The notes under the pieces: generated by a model
What the model was told of the DNA's origin: nothing
The model's database searches: none
Seen by the model: the letters and a program-made list of their open reading frames with translations, nothing else
In this document: piece after piece, positions 7,945 to 16,542 of the stretch
Numbering within the stretch: the first letter of the stretch is position 1
Layout of the letters: the number at the start of each line of letters is the position of its first letter
Made by a program: the position numbers and the translations under genes
Assembly: GCA_963798455.1 (NCBI GenBank)
Contig: CAWCTD010000003.1
Coordinates: forward strand, 3,286,001-3,350,000
Direction of reading: 5' to 3'
DNA: 64,000 nucleotides
From: CAWCTD01 sp963798455
Lineage (GTDB): Bacteria > Acidobacteriota > Terriglobia > Bryobacterales > Bryobacteraceae

Positions 7945-10900
7945 TCAGAAAACAATACGCAACCCAAGCTGAACCTCCCTTGGGCTGCCGCCGCTCAGCA
8001 CCTGGCCAAACTGAGCCGCATTCACTGTCACGCTCGAACCACTGCCCAGCGCGAGTGCAGGGGTGTTGAAGAAGTTGAAAAACTCCGCGCGGAACTGCAC
8101 GTTATAGCGCTCCTTGAACTGCTGGTTGCGGATAAACGACATGTCAAAGTTGCGGCGCCCGAAGTCACGCAGCCGCGGCTGCGTTATCGAGTCAGTTGGC
8201 ATCGTAAACGGAGGCGCTATCACGAATGCGCTCGTGTCAAAGTACCTGCTCAAGGTACGCTCGCCCTTGGGCAGCACCGGATCCTTTAACCGGTTTGCGC
8301 GCCCGACGTTCAGACCAAAGTCGAGCAGGCCCGTGTTATCGGATGCAGCAATTCTAAGAGGTATTCCACTTTGAACCACCACTATGCCGCTCACCTGCCA
8401 GTTGCCAATGACCTGGCCCACTGTCCCTCTTGACAGATACGCTCTGCCCTTGCCAAACGGCAACTCATACATCTCGCTCACAACCAAACGCTGGGGAATA
8501 TCGTTCGGGGAAATTGAACGGCTATACTTGGGGTTATAAAATGCGTCCTGAGGGCCTGTTTCTCCAGTGGCCGACTCAAAAGCGTCCATGATGTCCTTGG
8601 AAACCGTATACCCGACCGATAACATCAACCCGTGGCTATACTGTTTGTTCATTTGTAATTGGAACGCGTTGTAATTTTCGTCGCCGTATCCGTCCCGCAC
8701 AATCAGAACCTGCAAATATTGTGGATACGGGCGCAAAACCTGCCGCAACTCTGTCGTTGAGTAGCTCAACTGCCCTGATGTAATCTTTCCATAGTAGGGG
8801 TTCGGCACCTGCGTGAGCAACTTCGCACCCAACGGCAGCAACAGAGGGTCGTTCTGGTTATACATCCGGTTCTGGGCTACATGCGTCATCTTAGTGCCGA
8901 CATACCCTGCCTGCACCACCAGTGTCGGCGTCAGCATTCGCTGAATGTTAAACGTCCAATCCATAACGTACAGTATTCCGTGCTGCGGGTTGAACGTTCG
9001 CATATTTTGTCCTGGAAACGTGGCAGTGCGGTCCGGCACAAGGATGCCGGCCGCAAAGGGATTGGACCAGGACCCTCCTACAGGCGGAGTGTTCGGCGCC
9101 GGATTTGGTGGTCCCATCGAGCCCTCGTTCAACAAGTAAAGGCCGTTGCCCCAGTCCGTCGTGCCGGGGTTGAGCGTGTCGGTCGGTGCAAAGAAAATGG
9201 CCGCGGCCGCACGAATCACTGTCTTTGACGTTGGGCTGTATGCCAGCCCTACTCGAGGACCGAAATGCTTCCTGTTCGGATTCGTTTGGAACGCGCCGGG
9301 CTCGGCAAACTTAAAGGTTCCCTTGGCGCCAGTAACAGGCTCGACCCCGGCGAAATCGAAATAGCCGACCCGTCCCCATTTCTCCATCCAGGGCGTGGAG
9401 TACTCCCACCGCACGCCAACGTTCGCTGTCAGTTTGCTCGTCATTCGAACATCGTCCTGCAAGTAAAGAGAGTAGTATCTTCCATACACCATCAGGGGCG
9501 ACTGAATCCCCAGGCTGCTGGCGATCGGAACGCCGAGGAGAAAGCTGGCAAAGCCGGATCCCGCCGTGGAACTCTTCAGAAGCGGGTCGGGGCCCTCCGT
9601 GTATAAGCGATCAAAGAAATATCTGCCGGCCGGGGCTATCATGCCAAGAGAGGCTAGCCTCTGAAGTTCGAGTTCTGTTCCGGCTTTGATTTTGTGCCGG
9701 TTTCGCATCAGTGTAAGGTGGTACTGCAGCTGCCAAACATCCGTTGGCGTAACACTTGCTCCGGTTCCCGAGAGACTGCCCACTTCGGCTGAGCTCCCCG
9801 AGGTAACCGAAAGCCCCGTGCCGACGGTGTACTGTGAGACGTTGATCTCGGGGAACGTTTTGTACATAGCCTTGCTCGCCAAGCTGGCCGGAAAGCCTAA
9901 CGAGGTGATGTCAAACCCTTGATATTGATAGGAGCTGTTACTCTGTAAACGAAGGTAACTGAGCCGTAATTCGCCCAGCACGGAAGGCGAGAAGGTCGAT
10001 GTCAAACTAATAAAGCCGTTCCGTGTCGGACTGCTCGAGATTGACTGTCCGGGGAAAGCCATGTTCTGCTCGGATAGACCGGTGGTCAAGGCTTTGGACT
10101 GGCTGCCATTGAAGCGCCCGAAAAGCCTATGTGCTGGGGAAACGAAGTGGTCGACGCGAACTAGCCACGTGTCGGAAGGGCTTGCCCTCTTTCCTGACGC
10201 GTAATAATTGTTGAAACCCGAGGGGCCTTCGCCTGTCCGATTCGCGGCGGGCCAGTACTTCTCGACGTTCAGGGATATCGGGTGTAGACGCATTGAGGGG
10301 ATCTTGTCGCCCCCAAATGGGTCACGGATATAGCTCCCCGGCCGCGCGGGGTCAGGACGTGTGGTCACCGGGTCGTACACAAGCGTTAGCGCGCCGTTGC
10401 GGTCGTATGTTGAGCTGAAATCTCCCTGCCGCTGCGCGTCAGTCGGCACAGTATTAAGGTTTTCGACTGGACTGGCTTGGCGCCTTGCCTCGTAGTTTGC
10501 GAAGAAGAAAGTCCGGTCACGAACGATGGGCCCGCCAATGGCCACCCCGAAGTCGTTGCGCTTAAAATCCCCTCTGCGCACGTTGCTTCTGTTGTTGGTC
10601 CAGCTATTGGCGTTGAGGTTATCGTTTCGAAGGAATTCGTACACCACGCCATGGAGTGCATTCGTTCCTGACTTAGTGGCGATAGTCACAACTCCACCGC
10701 CCGAACGGCCAAACTCCGCGGCGTAGGTGGCGGTGTCAACTCGAAACTCGGCTACTGACTCAAGTGGAACCACGTTCGCATTGGTTGTTCTGAAGCCTCG
10801 ACTTTCCCCGCCGTCGGTGAACACAGCGTTTTGCGTTGCCGCGCCGCCGCTCATTTTCACGTTTGTGCCTGACGCGACCGTGCCGCCACCCACTGGTTGC

Positions 10901-11406
10901 ACGCCGGCCTCTACCGAAACCAGTAGGAGTGGGTTGCGTCCCAGTACCGGAAGCTCAGCAATGCTTCGGTTCTGCAGGACCCTGCCTAGCCCGGTAGTTT
11001 GTGCTTCCAGTTGCACGGCCGTTGCCTGTACCTCTACTGATTCCGTGACCGCGCCCACCTCCAAGGTCACATTGAAGGTCGCCGTTACGCCCACGCCCAA
11101 GGGGATGTCGGCTATGATCGCCGGCTTGAAGCCGACCTGCTCAACCCGGAGTTCATACCGTCCCGGGGGCAAGGCGGGCAGGTAGTAGATGCCGGCCGAA
11201 TTCGTCTTGGTTGTCGCGACAACGTTCGTGCCGAGATTCCGAATCGACACCTCCGCCCCTAGCACGATGGCCCTACTGCTGTCGGTCACCAATCCGGTCA
11301 CTGTGGCCCGCTCGCCTTGCCCGTAAACCGGGGCCCCGAGCAGCAAGCCGAAGAGAAACAAACCAGCCAGTGACGCAAACCTTTGCAAAGATGCTCGTAG
11401 CAACAT
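7945..11406 (-). CDS. Oar-like TonB-dependent outer-membrane receptor
   Basis: A 1153-residue outer-membrane protein. Residues 1-29 are a signal peptide ending PVYGQ. A carboxypeptidase-regulatory-like domain follows (ATVTGLVTDSSRAIVLGAEV, about 33-115), then a plug region with SIAELPVLGRNPLLL and EFRVDTATYAAEFGRSGGGV, then a long beta-barrel ending in LGLRIVF with the terminal Phe typical of Bam substrates. This architecture is common in Acidobacteriota as a presumed importer of large glycans or oligomers, energised by TonB. The start has GGAGGGAGG upstream. It lies between UxuA-like paralogues D (upstream) and C (downstream) on the same strand, linking the exported enzymes to uptake of a polymer or oligomer. 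Ligand unknown. Confidence 0.9.
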   Translation of the reverse strand: MLLRASLQRFASLAGLFLFGLLLGAPVYGQGERATVTGLVTDSSRAIVLGAEVSIRNLGTNVVATTKTNSAGIYYLPALPPGRYELRVEQVGFKPAIIADIPLGVGVTATFNVTLEVGAVTESVEVQATAVQLEAQTTGLGRVLQNRSIAELPVLGRNPLLLVSVEAGVQPVGGGTVASGTNVKMSGGAATQNAVFTDGGESRGFRTTNANVVPLESVAEFRVDTATYAAEFGRSGGGVVTIATKSGTNALHGVVYEFLRNDNLNANSWTNNRSNVRRGDFKRNDFGVAIGGPIVRDRTFFFANYEARRQASPVENLNTVPTDAQRQGDFSSTYDRNGALTLVYDPVTTRPDPARPGSYIRDPFGGDKIPSMRLHPISLNVEKYWPAANRTGEGPSGFNNYYASGKRASPSDTWLVRVDHFVSPAHRLFGRFNGSQSKALTTGLSEQNMAFPGQSISSSPTRNGFISLTSTFSPSVLGELRLSYLRLQSNSSYQYQGFDITSLGFPASLASKAMYKTFPEINVSQYTVGTGLSVTSGSSAEVGSLSGTGASVTPTDVWQLQYHLTLMRNRHKIKAGTELELQRLASLGMIAPAGRYFFDRLYTEGPDPLLKSSTAGSGFASFLLGVPIASSLGIQSPLMVYGRYYSLYLQDDVRMTSKLTANVGVRWEYSTPWMEKWGRVGYFDFAGVEPVTGAKGTFKFAEPGAFQTNPNRKHFGPRVGLAYSPTSKTVIRAAAAIFFAPTDTLNPGTTDWGNGLYLLNEGSMGPPNPAPNTPPVGGSWSNPFAAGILVPDRTATFPGQNMRTFNPQHGILYVMDWTFNIQRMLTPTLVVQAGYVGTKMTHVAQNRMYNQNDPLLLPLGAKLLTQVPNPYYGKITSGQLSYSTTELRQVLRPYPQYLQVLIVRDGYGDENYNAFQLQMNKQYSHGLMLSVGYTVSKDIMDAFESATGETGPQDAFYNPKYSRSISPNDIPQRLVVSEMYELPFGKGRAYLSRGTVGQVIGNWQVSGIVVVQSGIPLRIAASDNTGLLDFGLNVGRANRLKDPVLPKGERTLSRYFDTSAFVIAPPFTMPTDSITQPRLRDFGRRNFDMSFIRNQQFKERYNVQFRAEFFNFFNTPALALGSGSSVTVNAAQFGQVLSGGSPREVQLGLRIVF

Positions 11407-11600
11407 TTCAACCTCCCTCCTGCGCTGTGGCAGGTCTAAGAACCGTCATCACTCTCTTTCGGGCCACTCAAGCTCCCATCTAGCATCATCTCGCCCAATG
11501 GCCCAACCTTACCCGTCACCTAAAATCAACCCGCCGGAGCGCCCCCCCGGTGTCCGCAAATCCTGCGCTAAGTACACTTCATTCACTGCCAGATGCAAAT

Positions 11601-12692
11601 CTACTCATAAGATATACTCAATGCCTGCATCAAACCTTTCGTATACCCGAGTGCATGAATATGTCCTAACATGGCATAGCCAGAGCTTCCTTTCGCATTC
11701 TCGCCCTCCATAGCTGGTGCATGGTCGGTACGCAAGGGGCCAACGAACCCCCCCCTGGTGTAACATTGGAGCATTCTGGCCATATCGGTCGGGCCGTCGT
11801 CATGGAATGTTTCGTGGTAGCGCGTCTCCGCCGTACCGTCAACATCACGGAAGTGAACGAATTGAATTTTGCGTCTCTCAGCGAATTCCGTGGCCACCGA
11901 ATAAATGCTTTCGCCTGGCGCGTATTTCATTGATCTGAAGTTCCCCTGGCAGAATGTGGCGCCATTGTACGGACTATCTGCAATTGAAAACAAACGGCGG
12001 TAGGCTGCGGGGCTGATCATAATCTGTGCAGAACCGAGATACGGAGACACTGAGGGATCGTTAGGGTGATACCCCATTTTGACATTTGCTTTCTCACATA
12101 CAGGGGTAATTCGTTCTATTAACCAGGTTAAAGCTTCCCAAAGTTGATCTCCAGTATAAATCTCCTTTGCAGCAGGAAGTTTTTTCGATTCCTCATAATT
12201 ATGCTCGGTTGTTAGGGCTCCGCCACGTAGAACAAAGTTATTACTTGTTCGCCTTCCTCCTTGACCCAGGTTATAACATAACACCGGAATGCCGGCCTTA
12301 CCCATGGCTTGAACGTAGGCAATCCAATTCTTGAGTTCTTGATCCCGGCCAGGCGAACCCCGCTTGATGTTATCAGCAGGAACTGGCGTCATAACTTCAT
12401 AGACGTTAACGGTGAACCCCGCCTCAGCCCATGCGTCTTTATGTTTTCTCATCGCAGCCTCATATTGATCGGGGCCAATATCCCTCACCGATGGATTTGA
12501 TGTAGCATGCGTGACACCCATCTGCAGGCAGAGTTTCAAGCGTTCAGGTTGATCCAAGCTGAGGACGTGTGTCAGTATGATGTTTCCTTGCCGCATTGCA
12601 TGCGCCCTTTTGGGGAAGGATAAAGCCCCACTAGCGGCAGCAGCAATCGCTACATTCCTCTTAAACCATGAGCGGCGTGTTGTTCGAGCCAT
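11601..12692 (-). CDS. Twin-arginine-exported UxuA-like TIM barrel, paralogue D
   Basis: A 363-residue UxuA-like protein with the leader MARTTRRSWFKRNVAIAAAA and a likely AHA cleavage site. The metal-site series is YHPNDPS, ATFCQGNF, VHFRDVDG and RTDHAPAM, so this copy keeps the Arg-x-Asp-His arrangement of classical mannonate dehydratase, and the FHDDG segment between them. It is more like paralogue F than A, B or E. The start at 12692 is chosen because AAAGGAG lies eight bases upstream; the longer frame to 12773 is less likely. The coding sequence is visibly more AT-rich than its neighbours, which may mark a separate origin. The receptor gene follows after a 194-base gap with no recognised feature. 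Confidence 0.7.
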   Translation of the reverse strand: MARTTRRSWFKRNVAIAAAASGALSFPKRAHAMRQGNIILTHVLSLDQPERLKLCLQMGVTHATSNPSVRDIGPDQYEAAMRKHKDAWAEAGFTVNVYEVMTPVPADNIKRGSPGRDQELKNWIAYVQAMGKAGIPVLCYNLGQGGRRTSNNFVLRGGALTTEHNYEESKKLPAAKEIYTGDQLWEALTWLIERITPVCEKANVKMGYHPNDPSVSPYLGSAQIMISPAAYRRLFSIADSPYNGATFCQGNFRSMKYAPGESIYSVATEFAERRKIQFVHFRDVDGTAETRYHETFHDDGPTDMARMLQCYTRGGFVGPLRTDHAPAMEGENAKGSSGYAMLGHIHALGYTKGLMQALSISYE

Positions 12693-12887
12693 TTGTGATA
12701 CGCTCCTTTCATGCGATAGATAGTTTAGGGTCTGGATAGGTACACAAAGAAGGTCACAACTTTCTGAGGCCAAATTTCAGCATCTGCGGAGACCCTTTGG
12801 GCATTATGTTGATGCCCATCACACCTCTCTCCCCGGTCGACCGCTGGCAACTGCGACCCGCACGAGCCGTTGCCGGAGCACGCGAGG

Positions 12888-13769
12888 CTACTTTCTCACT
12901 TCGTGGTCGCCGTACCGGGCGAAGTAAAACATCTTGATCTGCTCTCTGCCGTAGTTGATGTTGGCGTGGGGGAAGGCCAAGCCCGAGGCGACGTTCTTTT
13001 TCGTGTCGGTGTCCTTGGCTGGCGGCGCCAGATACCCAACACCCGGTCCCTGCCTCCGGATCTGGGTGCCGATGAAGGCCAGGCTCTCGCCCTTGATGGC
13101 GGTCCAGACCTCCTCGGTGCCCGGCACGTGCGCGTGTGGCTCGGCTATGGTCATGGGGTCAAGCGCGACAGTGATTATGCTCTCCATGGTCCCCAAGCCA
13201 TCCTTCACGCTAAAGAGTTGCTTCACGATGTGGCACCAGTGGCCGGTCGTAGAAGACACCGGCAGCGTGTTCTCGTCCCTGACCAGCAGCTTCGGGTTAG
13301 GCCGGAAGCCGGCCGGAATCGGCTCGTTGACAAGATAAGTCGTGAGGTCTCTGTCGCCGGTGTTCTTGATGGTAAATTCAAGCTGGGCCGGCACCAGAAT
13401 ACCGATGCCCTCGTACAGGTCCACCGTCTCGCCGCCGGCAGCCATGGTCCCTTTGCCGGACAGGAAGTAGAAGATCTCCTGCTCCCCTTGAAGCTTGGTC
13501 GGGGTGGTCGCGCCCTGCGGCGCCAATGTCGCGTAGGCGAACCGGTTCACGAAGGCCAGCACCGCGGCCTTCCGAGTTGGGTTCAGAGGATCTCCGCGCG
13601 TCAGAATAGCGCGCTCCACCAGGCCGCCGTGCGTGCTGCGTGGCATGGATTCGCGCCAATCGCCGATGTACAGGTCGATCTTGCGGTCATCCCGGACTTG
13701 GGCTTGCTGCGAAGCCGCCGTAGCGCAAAGAGCGAGAACTGCCATTGTCAGAATATAACTACGCCGCAT
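12888..13769 (-). CDS. Exported double-cupin protein
   Basis: A 293-residue protein with a Sec signal peptide (MRRSYILTMAVLALCATAAS). Two cupin-like beta-barrels are seen: the first around EQEIFYFLSGKGTMAAGGET (about residues 95-120), the second around PHAHVPGTEEVWTAIKGE (about 205-225), where the paired His residues and Glu could bind a metal. Bicupins include oxidases, dioxygenases, isomerases and sugar-binding proteins, so the activity is open. The ribosome site is unusually strong (GGAGGTGATTAACG before the ATG). It sits between paralogues E (95 bases upstream) and D (195 bases downstream) on the same strand, and is probably in the same transcription unit. The downstream gap has no recognised element. 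Confidence 0.65.
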   Translation of the reverse strand: MRRSYILTMAVLALCATAASQQAQVRDDRKIDLYIGDWRESMPRSTHGGLVERAILTRGDPLNPTRKAAVLAFVNRFAYATLAPQGATTPTKLQGEQEIFYFLSGKGTMAAGGETVDLYEGIGILVPAQLEFTIKNTGDRDLTTYLVNEPIPAGFRPNPKLLVRDENTLPVSSTTGHWCHIVKQLFSVKDGLGTMESIITVALDPMTIAEPHAHVPGTEEVWTAIKGESLAFIGTQIRRQGPGVGYLAPPAKDTDTKKNVASGLAFPHANINYGREQIKMFYFARYGDHEVRK

Positions 13770-13864
13770 CGTTAATCACCTCCTCCATCGAGGCTTGAAA
13801 TCCTCTGCGTACAAAGCATATTGGTTCAAGAGTCCCCGCCAGCTAGCCAAACCGAAATCCTCGC

Positions 13865-15022
13865 TTAGCCAGGAGTCCTGTCGAGAAACTCCTCGTTAGC
13901 GCGCTCAATCAACGCCTGTATGTAGCCGATGGTGTAGATCTGACCAGCCAGCGGGCCTGCACCCGCCACCATCCGCGGAAAGTGGTCCCCGATCAGGACG
14001 CCGTCAAAGTCGACCTTCCGCAACGCCCGCATGATCTTGTACATGTCCATGTAACCTTCGTTGAGGTAAGTCTCCACGAAGTGCGGCAGCGGCGCGCGCA
14101 CGTTCCGGAAGTGGACCACAAACAACTTCTTGAGATTCCCGAAGTATTCGATGGTCTCGAGGACGCTCTTACCCATCCGCGGGCCGCCCTCCAGCCAGCA
14201 CCCCGTGCACAGTCCCATGCCCACGTAAGGGCTGTCGGCGATCTCGATGGCGCGCCGGTAGCCTTCGAAGCTGCTGAAAATCGGGCGCGGCAGGTTGCCA
14301 AGCGTGAGGCCCGGCGGGTCGTCCGGGTGCACACCGATATGCACCCCGGTCTCCGCGGCAACTGGCACAATCTGCTTGACGAAGTATTCCCAGTTGTCCC
14401 AGAGTTCCTTCTCGGTGTACTTGTGCTCGAAGGTGACGTTGTTGTGGGACGAGCCGGCCGAGGAGGGTTTCTTGGTTTCATCGAAGGCCCGGGAAGTGGC
14501 CCCGCCGCGCGCAGTCTCGCGTTCGGTGCTCCAAACCCCGTTAGCCATGTGAGCGTACAAATGATGCCGGATGCCAAGCGCAGCCACAGCACGCAGGTGC
14601 TGTTTGAACTGCTCGATTTTCTCGTCGCGGCCCGGAAGGTTCAACACGATCTCCGCCCGGTTGTGGACCGTGCTACCCAGCTTCGCGACCTTCAGCCCGG
14701 CAGCCTTGACCTTCTTGACGACGTTGTGGAATTGGTCGGGACCGGGCCACGCGTTTATGTACTCCATGCCCAACTGCTTGGCCAGTTGCAGTTCCTCATC
14801 GGTGACCTTGGCGCTGACCTGCATGGAGTGCTTGATTGCCCACTTCATGGGAGGTCTCCCAAGCCCGGCTGTTGCGACCCGCTGTTGCGATTCCACCGAA
14901 GCCTGACGGCAGCCGGAACTCACGAGGAGCGCGCCCGCTCCTACCGCGCCTGCGACCACGGCGTTGCCAAATTCGCGCCTGTTAGGGCACGCGAACGATT
15001 CCGGATGTGGTTTGCCATCCAT
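13865..15022 (-). CDS. Twin-arginine-exported UxuA-like TIM barrel, paralogue E (possible lipoprotein)
   Basis: A 385-residue close relative of paralogue B. The leader contains NRREFGNAVVAG and then LLVSSGC, a lipobox-like end, so it may be a twin-arginine-exported lipoprotein. Metal-site segments are VHPDDPPG, GLCTGCWLEGGPRMG, VHFRNV and IGDHFPRM. The C-terminal third and the bases after the stop are nearly the same as in B. The start at 15022 is chosen because AGGAAAGGAAG lies just upstream; the frame is open to 15073. A very good promoter (15121-15149) precedes it, so E is probably the first gene of the minus-strand run E, bicupin, D, receptor, C, B. It is divergent from RraA-like copy 2. 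Confidence 0.7.
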   Translation of the reverse strand: MDGKPHPESFACPNRREFGNAVVAGAVGAGALLVSSGCRQASVESQQRVATAGLGRPPMKWAIKHSMQVSAKVTDEELQLAKQLGMEYINAWPGPDQFHNVVKKVKAAGLKVAKLGSTVHNRAEIVLNLPGRDEKIEQFKQHLRAVAALGIRHHLYAHMANGVWSTERETARGGATSRAFDETKKPSSAGSSHNNVTFEHKYTEKELWDNWEYFVKQIVPVAAETGVHIGVHPDDPPGLTLGNLPRPIFSSFEGYRRAIEIADSPYVGMGLCTGCWLEGGPRMGKSVLETIEYFGNLKKLFVVHFRNVRAPLPHFVETYLNEGYMDMYKIMRALRKVDFDGVLIGDHFPRMVAGAGPLAGQIYTIGYIQALIERANEEFLDRTPG

Positions 15023-15120
15023 GGAGCTTCCTTTCCTCCGCGGACAGAAACTTTCTCTCGGTACCATATGCATTACTCACCGCCTGCCCAACGCATGAAC
15101 CGAGCCGAAATGTCAGAGGT

Positions 15121-15149
15121 ATTGTAGCCGGTGTCCTAAGAGGTGTCAA
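15121..15149 (-). promoter_or_regulatory. Sigma70-type promoter for the paralogue E operon
   Basis: On the minus strand a perfect TTGACA box (15149-15144) is separated by 17 bases from TACAAT (15126-15121). The start of transcription would fall near 15114, about 90 bases before the ATG of paralogue E. This is the best promoter match in the accessory part of the window. The rest of the 459-base gap 15023-15481 holds AT-rich DNA near the promoter and, next to RraA-like copy 2, a leader region also present before copy 1. Confidence 0.6.
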
Positions 15150-15481
15150 GAAAAATATCAACGTTCCTTACATTAAATACCGCTAAGCCACATGCCTCCG
15201 TGAGCTGAGTTTCACATTGTTGCTCCCGTGGCGGAAAAGGGGGGGACGGAGAGGTGTATGAGAAGTCGCTTGACCCGAGCCAATTCCGGGTTTTTCTGCA
15301 CCCGGGCGAGGCAGAGCTGGCCCCTTCGTGGCTCGCCGGAGTCGCTCGGGATAAGAAGTAGCAAGACAGGGCCGAAAAACGGTTCCAGCGGAGGCGGTTG
15401 GGTGTACAATCGAACGCAGCCAGGAAGCGAGAACGGAAATCCTGGCGAATCTAGTTTCTGACCAAGTTCAGAGGACGTCCT

Positions 15482-16492
15482 ATGAGGAAAACGGTCTTGA
15501 CTGCATGGATCGCCTGCACCGTGTTGGGTGTATGGCCTGCCTTCGCTCAGATAAAGATGACGAAGGAACAGATAATGTTTTATACCTCGGAGTGGAAGGG
15601 CGAGCGATTCGCCGACGGGCGCCCGAAAGTGCCAGACGATCTGCTCAAGCGCGCCTTGGATACGACGATCGAGGATGTGTGGGGCTATGTGCGCGCCCAA
15701 GGCTACACCAACCAGTTTGAGGGTGGCTGGCAGGCTCTCCACATCGACCAGCCCTTTGCCGGCCGTGCTCTCACGGCGCAATTCATGCCGCGCCGGCCCG
15801 ACATGGCAAACGCCATCGCTGCCGAGGGAAAGGCGGAGGGACGCGTCGGCGGCGGGACCAACAGTTGGGTTATCAATGAACTGCAGATGGGGGACACTCT
15901 TGTCGCCGACGGCTTTGGAAAGATCATTGAAGGCACATTAATCGGTTCCAACCTGGGAAGCGGCATCGCCGCACACACCCATTCCGGCTTCATATTCGAC
16001 GCCGGCATAAGGGATCAGACGGAAAACCGGGCAACCCCTTTTCTCAATGGATTCTATCGCGGCTACGATCCTTCGGGATGGGCTCAAATGCAGTTGACGG
16101 CGATCAACGCTCCGGTCCGTATCGGACGGGCTATTGTGTTGCCGGGGGACTTGGTCCTGGCCAAGACGGATGGGGTCATCTTTATTCCCGCACAGCTCGC
16201 CGAAGAGGCAATCAAAAGGGCCGAATTCACCGCTCTTGAAGATGCCTATAATTTTGAACGGAATAGAACAGGCCAGAACGCCGGTCAACTCGAAGGCGGT
16301 TGGACGCCGGAAAAATATGCCGAGCTTGTGAAGTGGGTTGACGCTCACCCTGAAAAGCTAAAAATGTCGCGTGCTGAATTTGCTGCGATGGTGGCCGAGG
16401 CCAGCCAGCGGCGTCCAGGAGGGGCGGGCAGGGGTGGCGCACCTGCGGGTAGAGGTGGCGCAGCGGGTAGGTCTGGCGCGCCGCCACGCTGA
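15482..16492 (+). CDS. Exported RraA-like / HMG-aldolase-family protein, copy 2
   Basis: A 336-residue protein that differs from copy 1 (2820-3830) at only a handful of residues, for example MRKT for MKKA, LDTT for LDMT, VWGY for VWDY, QLAEEA for QLAGEA and FAAMV for FDAMV. The Sec leader (AFA then Q), FDAGIRD motif and Arg/Gly-rich tail are the same. The similarity extends upstream through a block containing TACAAT and CCAGGAAGCGA, so the promoter or leader was copied too. It has AGAGGA before the start. It is divergent from paralogue E and followed by a perfect palindrome and an MFS transporter gene. Same presumed role as copy 1. Confidence 0.75.
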   Translation: MRKTVLTAWIACTVLGVWPAFAQIKMTKEQIMFYTSEWKGERFADGRPKVPDDLLKRALDTTIEDVWGYVRAQGYTNQFEGGWQALHIDQPFAGRALTAQFMPRRPDMANAIAAEGKAEGRVGGGTNSWVINELQMGDTLVADGFGKIIEGTLIGSNLGSGIAAHTHSGFIFDAGIRDQTENRATPFLNGFYRGYDPSGWAQMQLTAINAPVRIGRAIVLPGDLVLAKTDGVIFIPAQLAEEAIKRAEFTALEDAYNFERNRTGQNAGQLEGGWTPEKYAELVKWVDAHPEKLKMSRAEFAAMVAEASQRRPGGAGRGGAPAGRGGAAGRSGAPPR

Positions 16493-16510
16493 TTGATTCT
16501 ATAGAATCAA
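16493..16510 (+). repeat. Perfect 18-bp palindrome after RraA copy 2
   Basis: TTGATTCTATAGAATCAA directly abuts the RraA copy 2 stop codon and lies 33 bases before the MFS start. It is fully self-complementary and has no T-run, so an operator for the MFS-cupin-dehydratase operon is more likely than a terminator. It is absent after RraA copy 1. No cognate regulator gene was recognised nearby. Confidence 0.45.
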
Positions 16511-16542
16511 AGACTGCGCCCACCCGCTCGACGGGCAGACTC

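Noticed and set aside
16493..16510. Palindrome as a rho-independent terminator of RraA copy 2
   Set aside because: The stem is AT-rich, has no loop and is not followed by a T-run.
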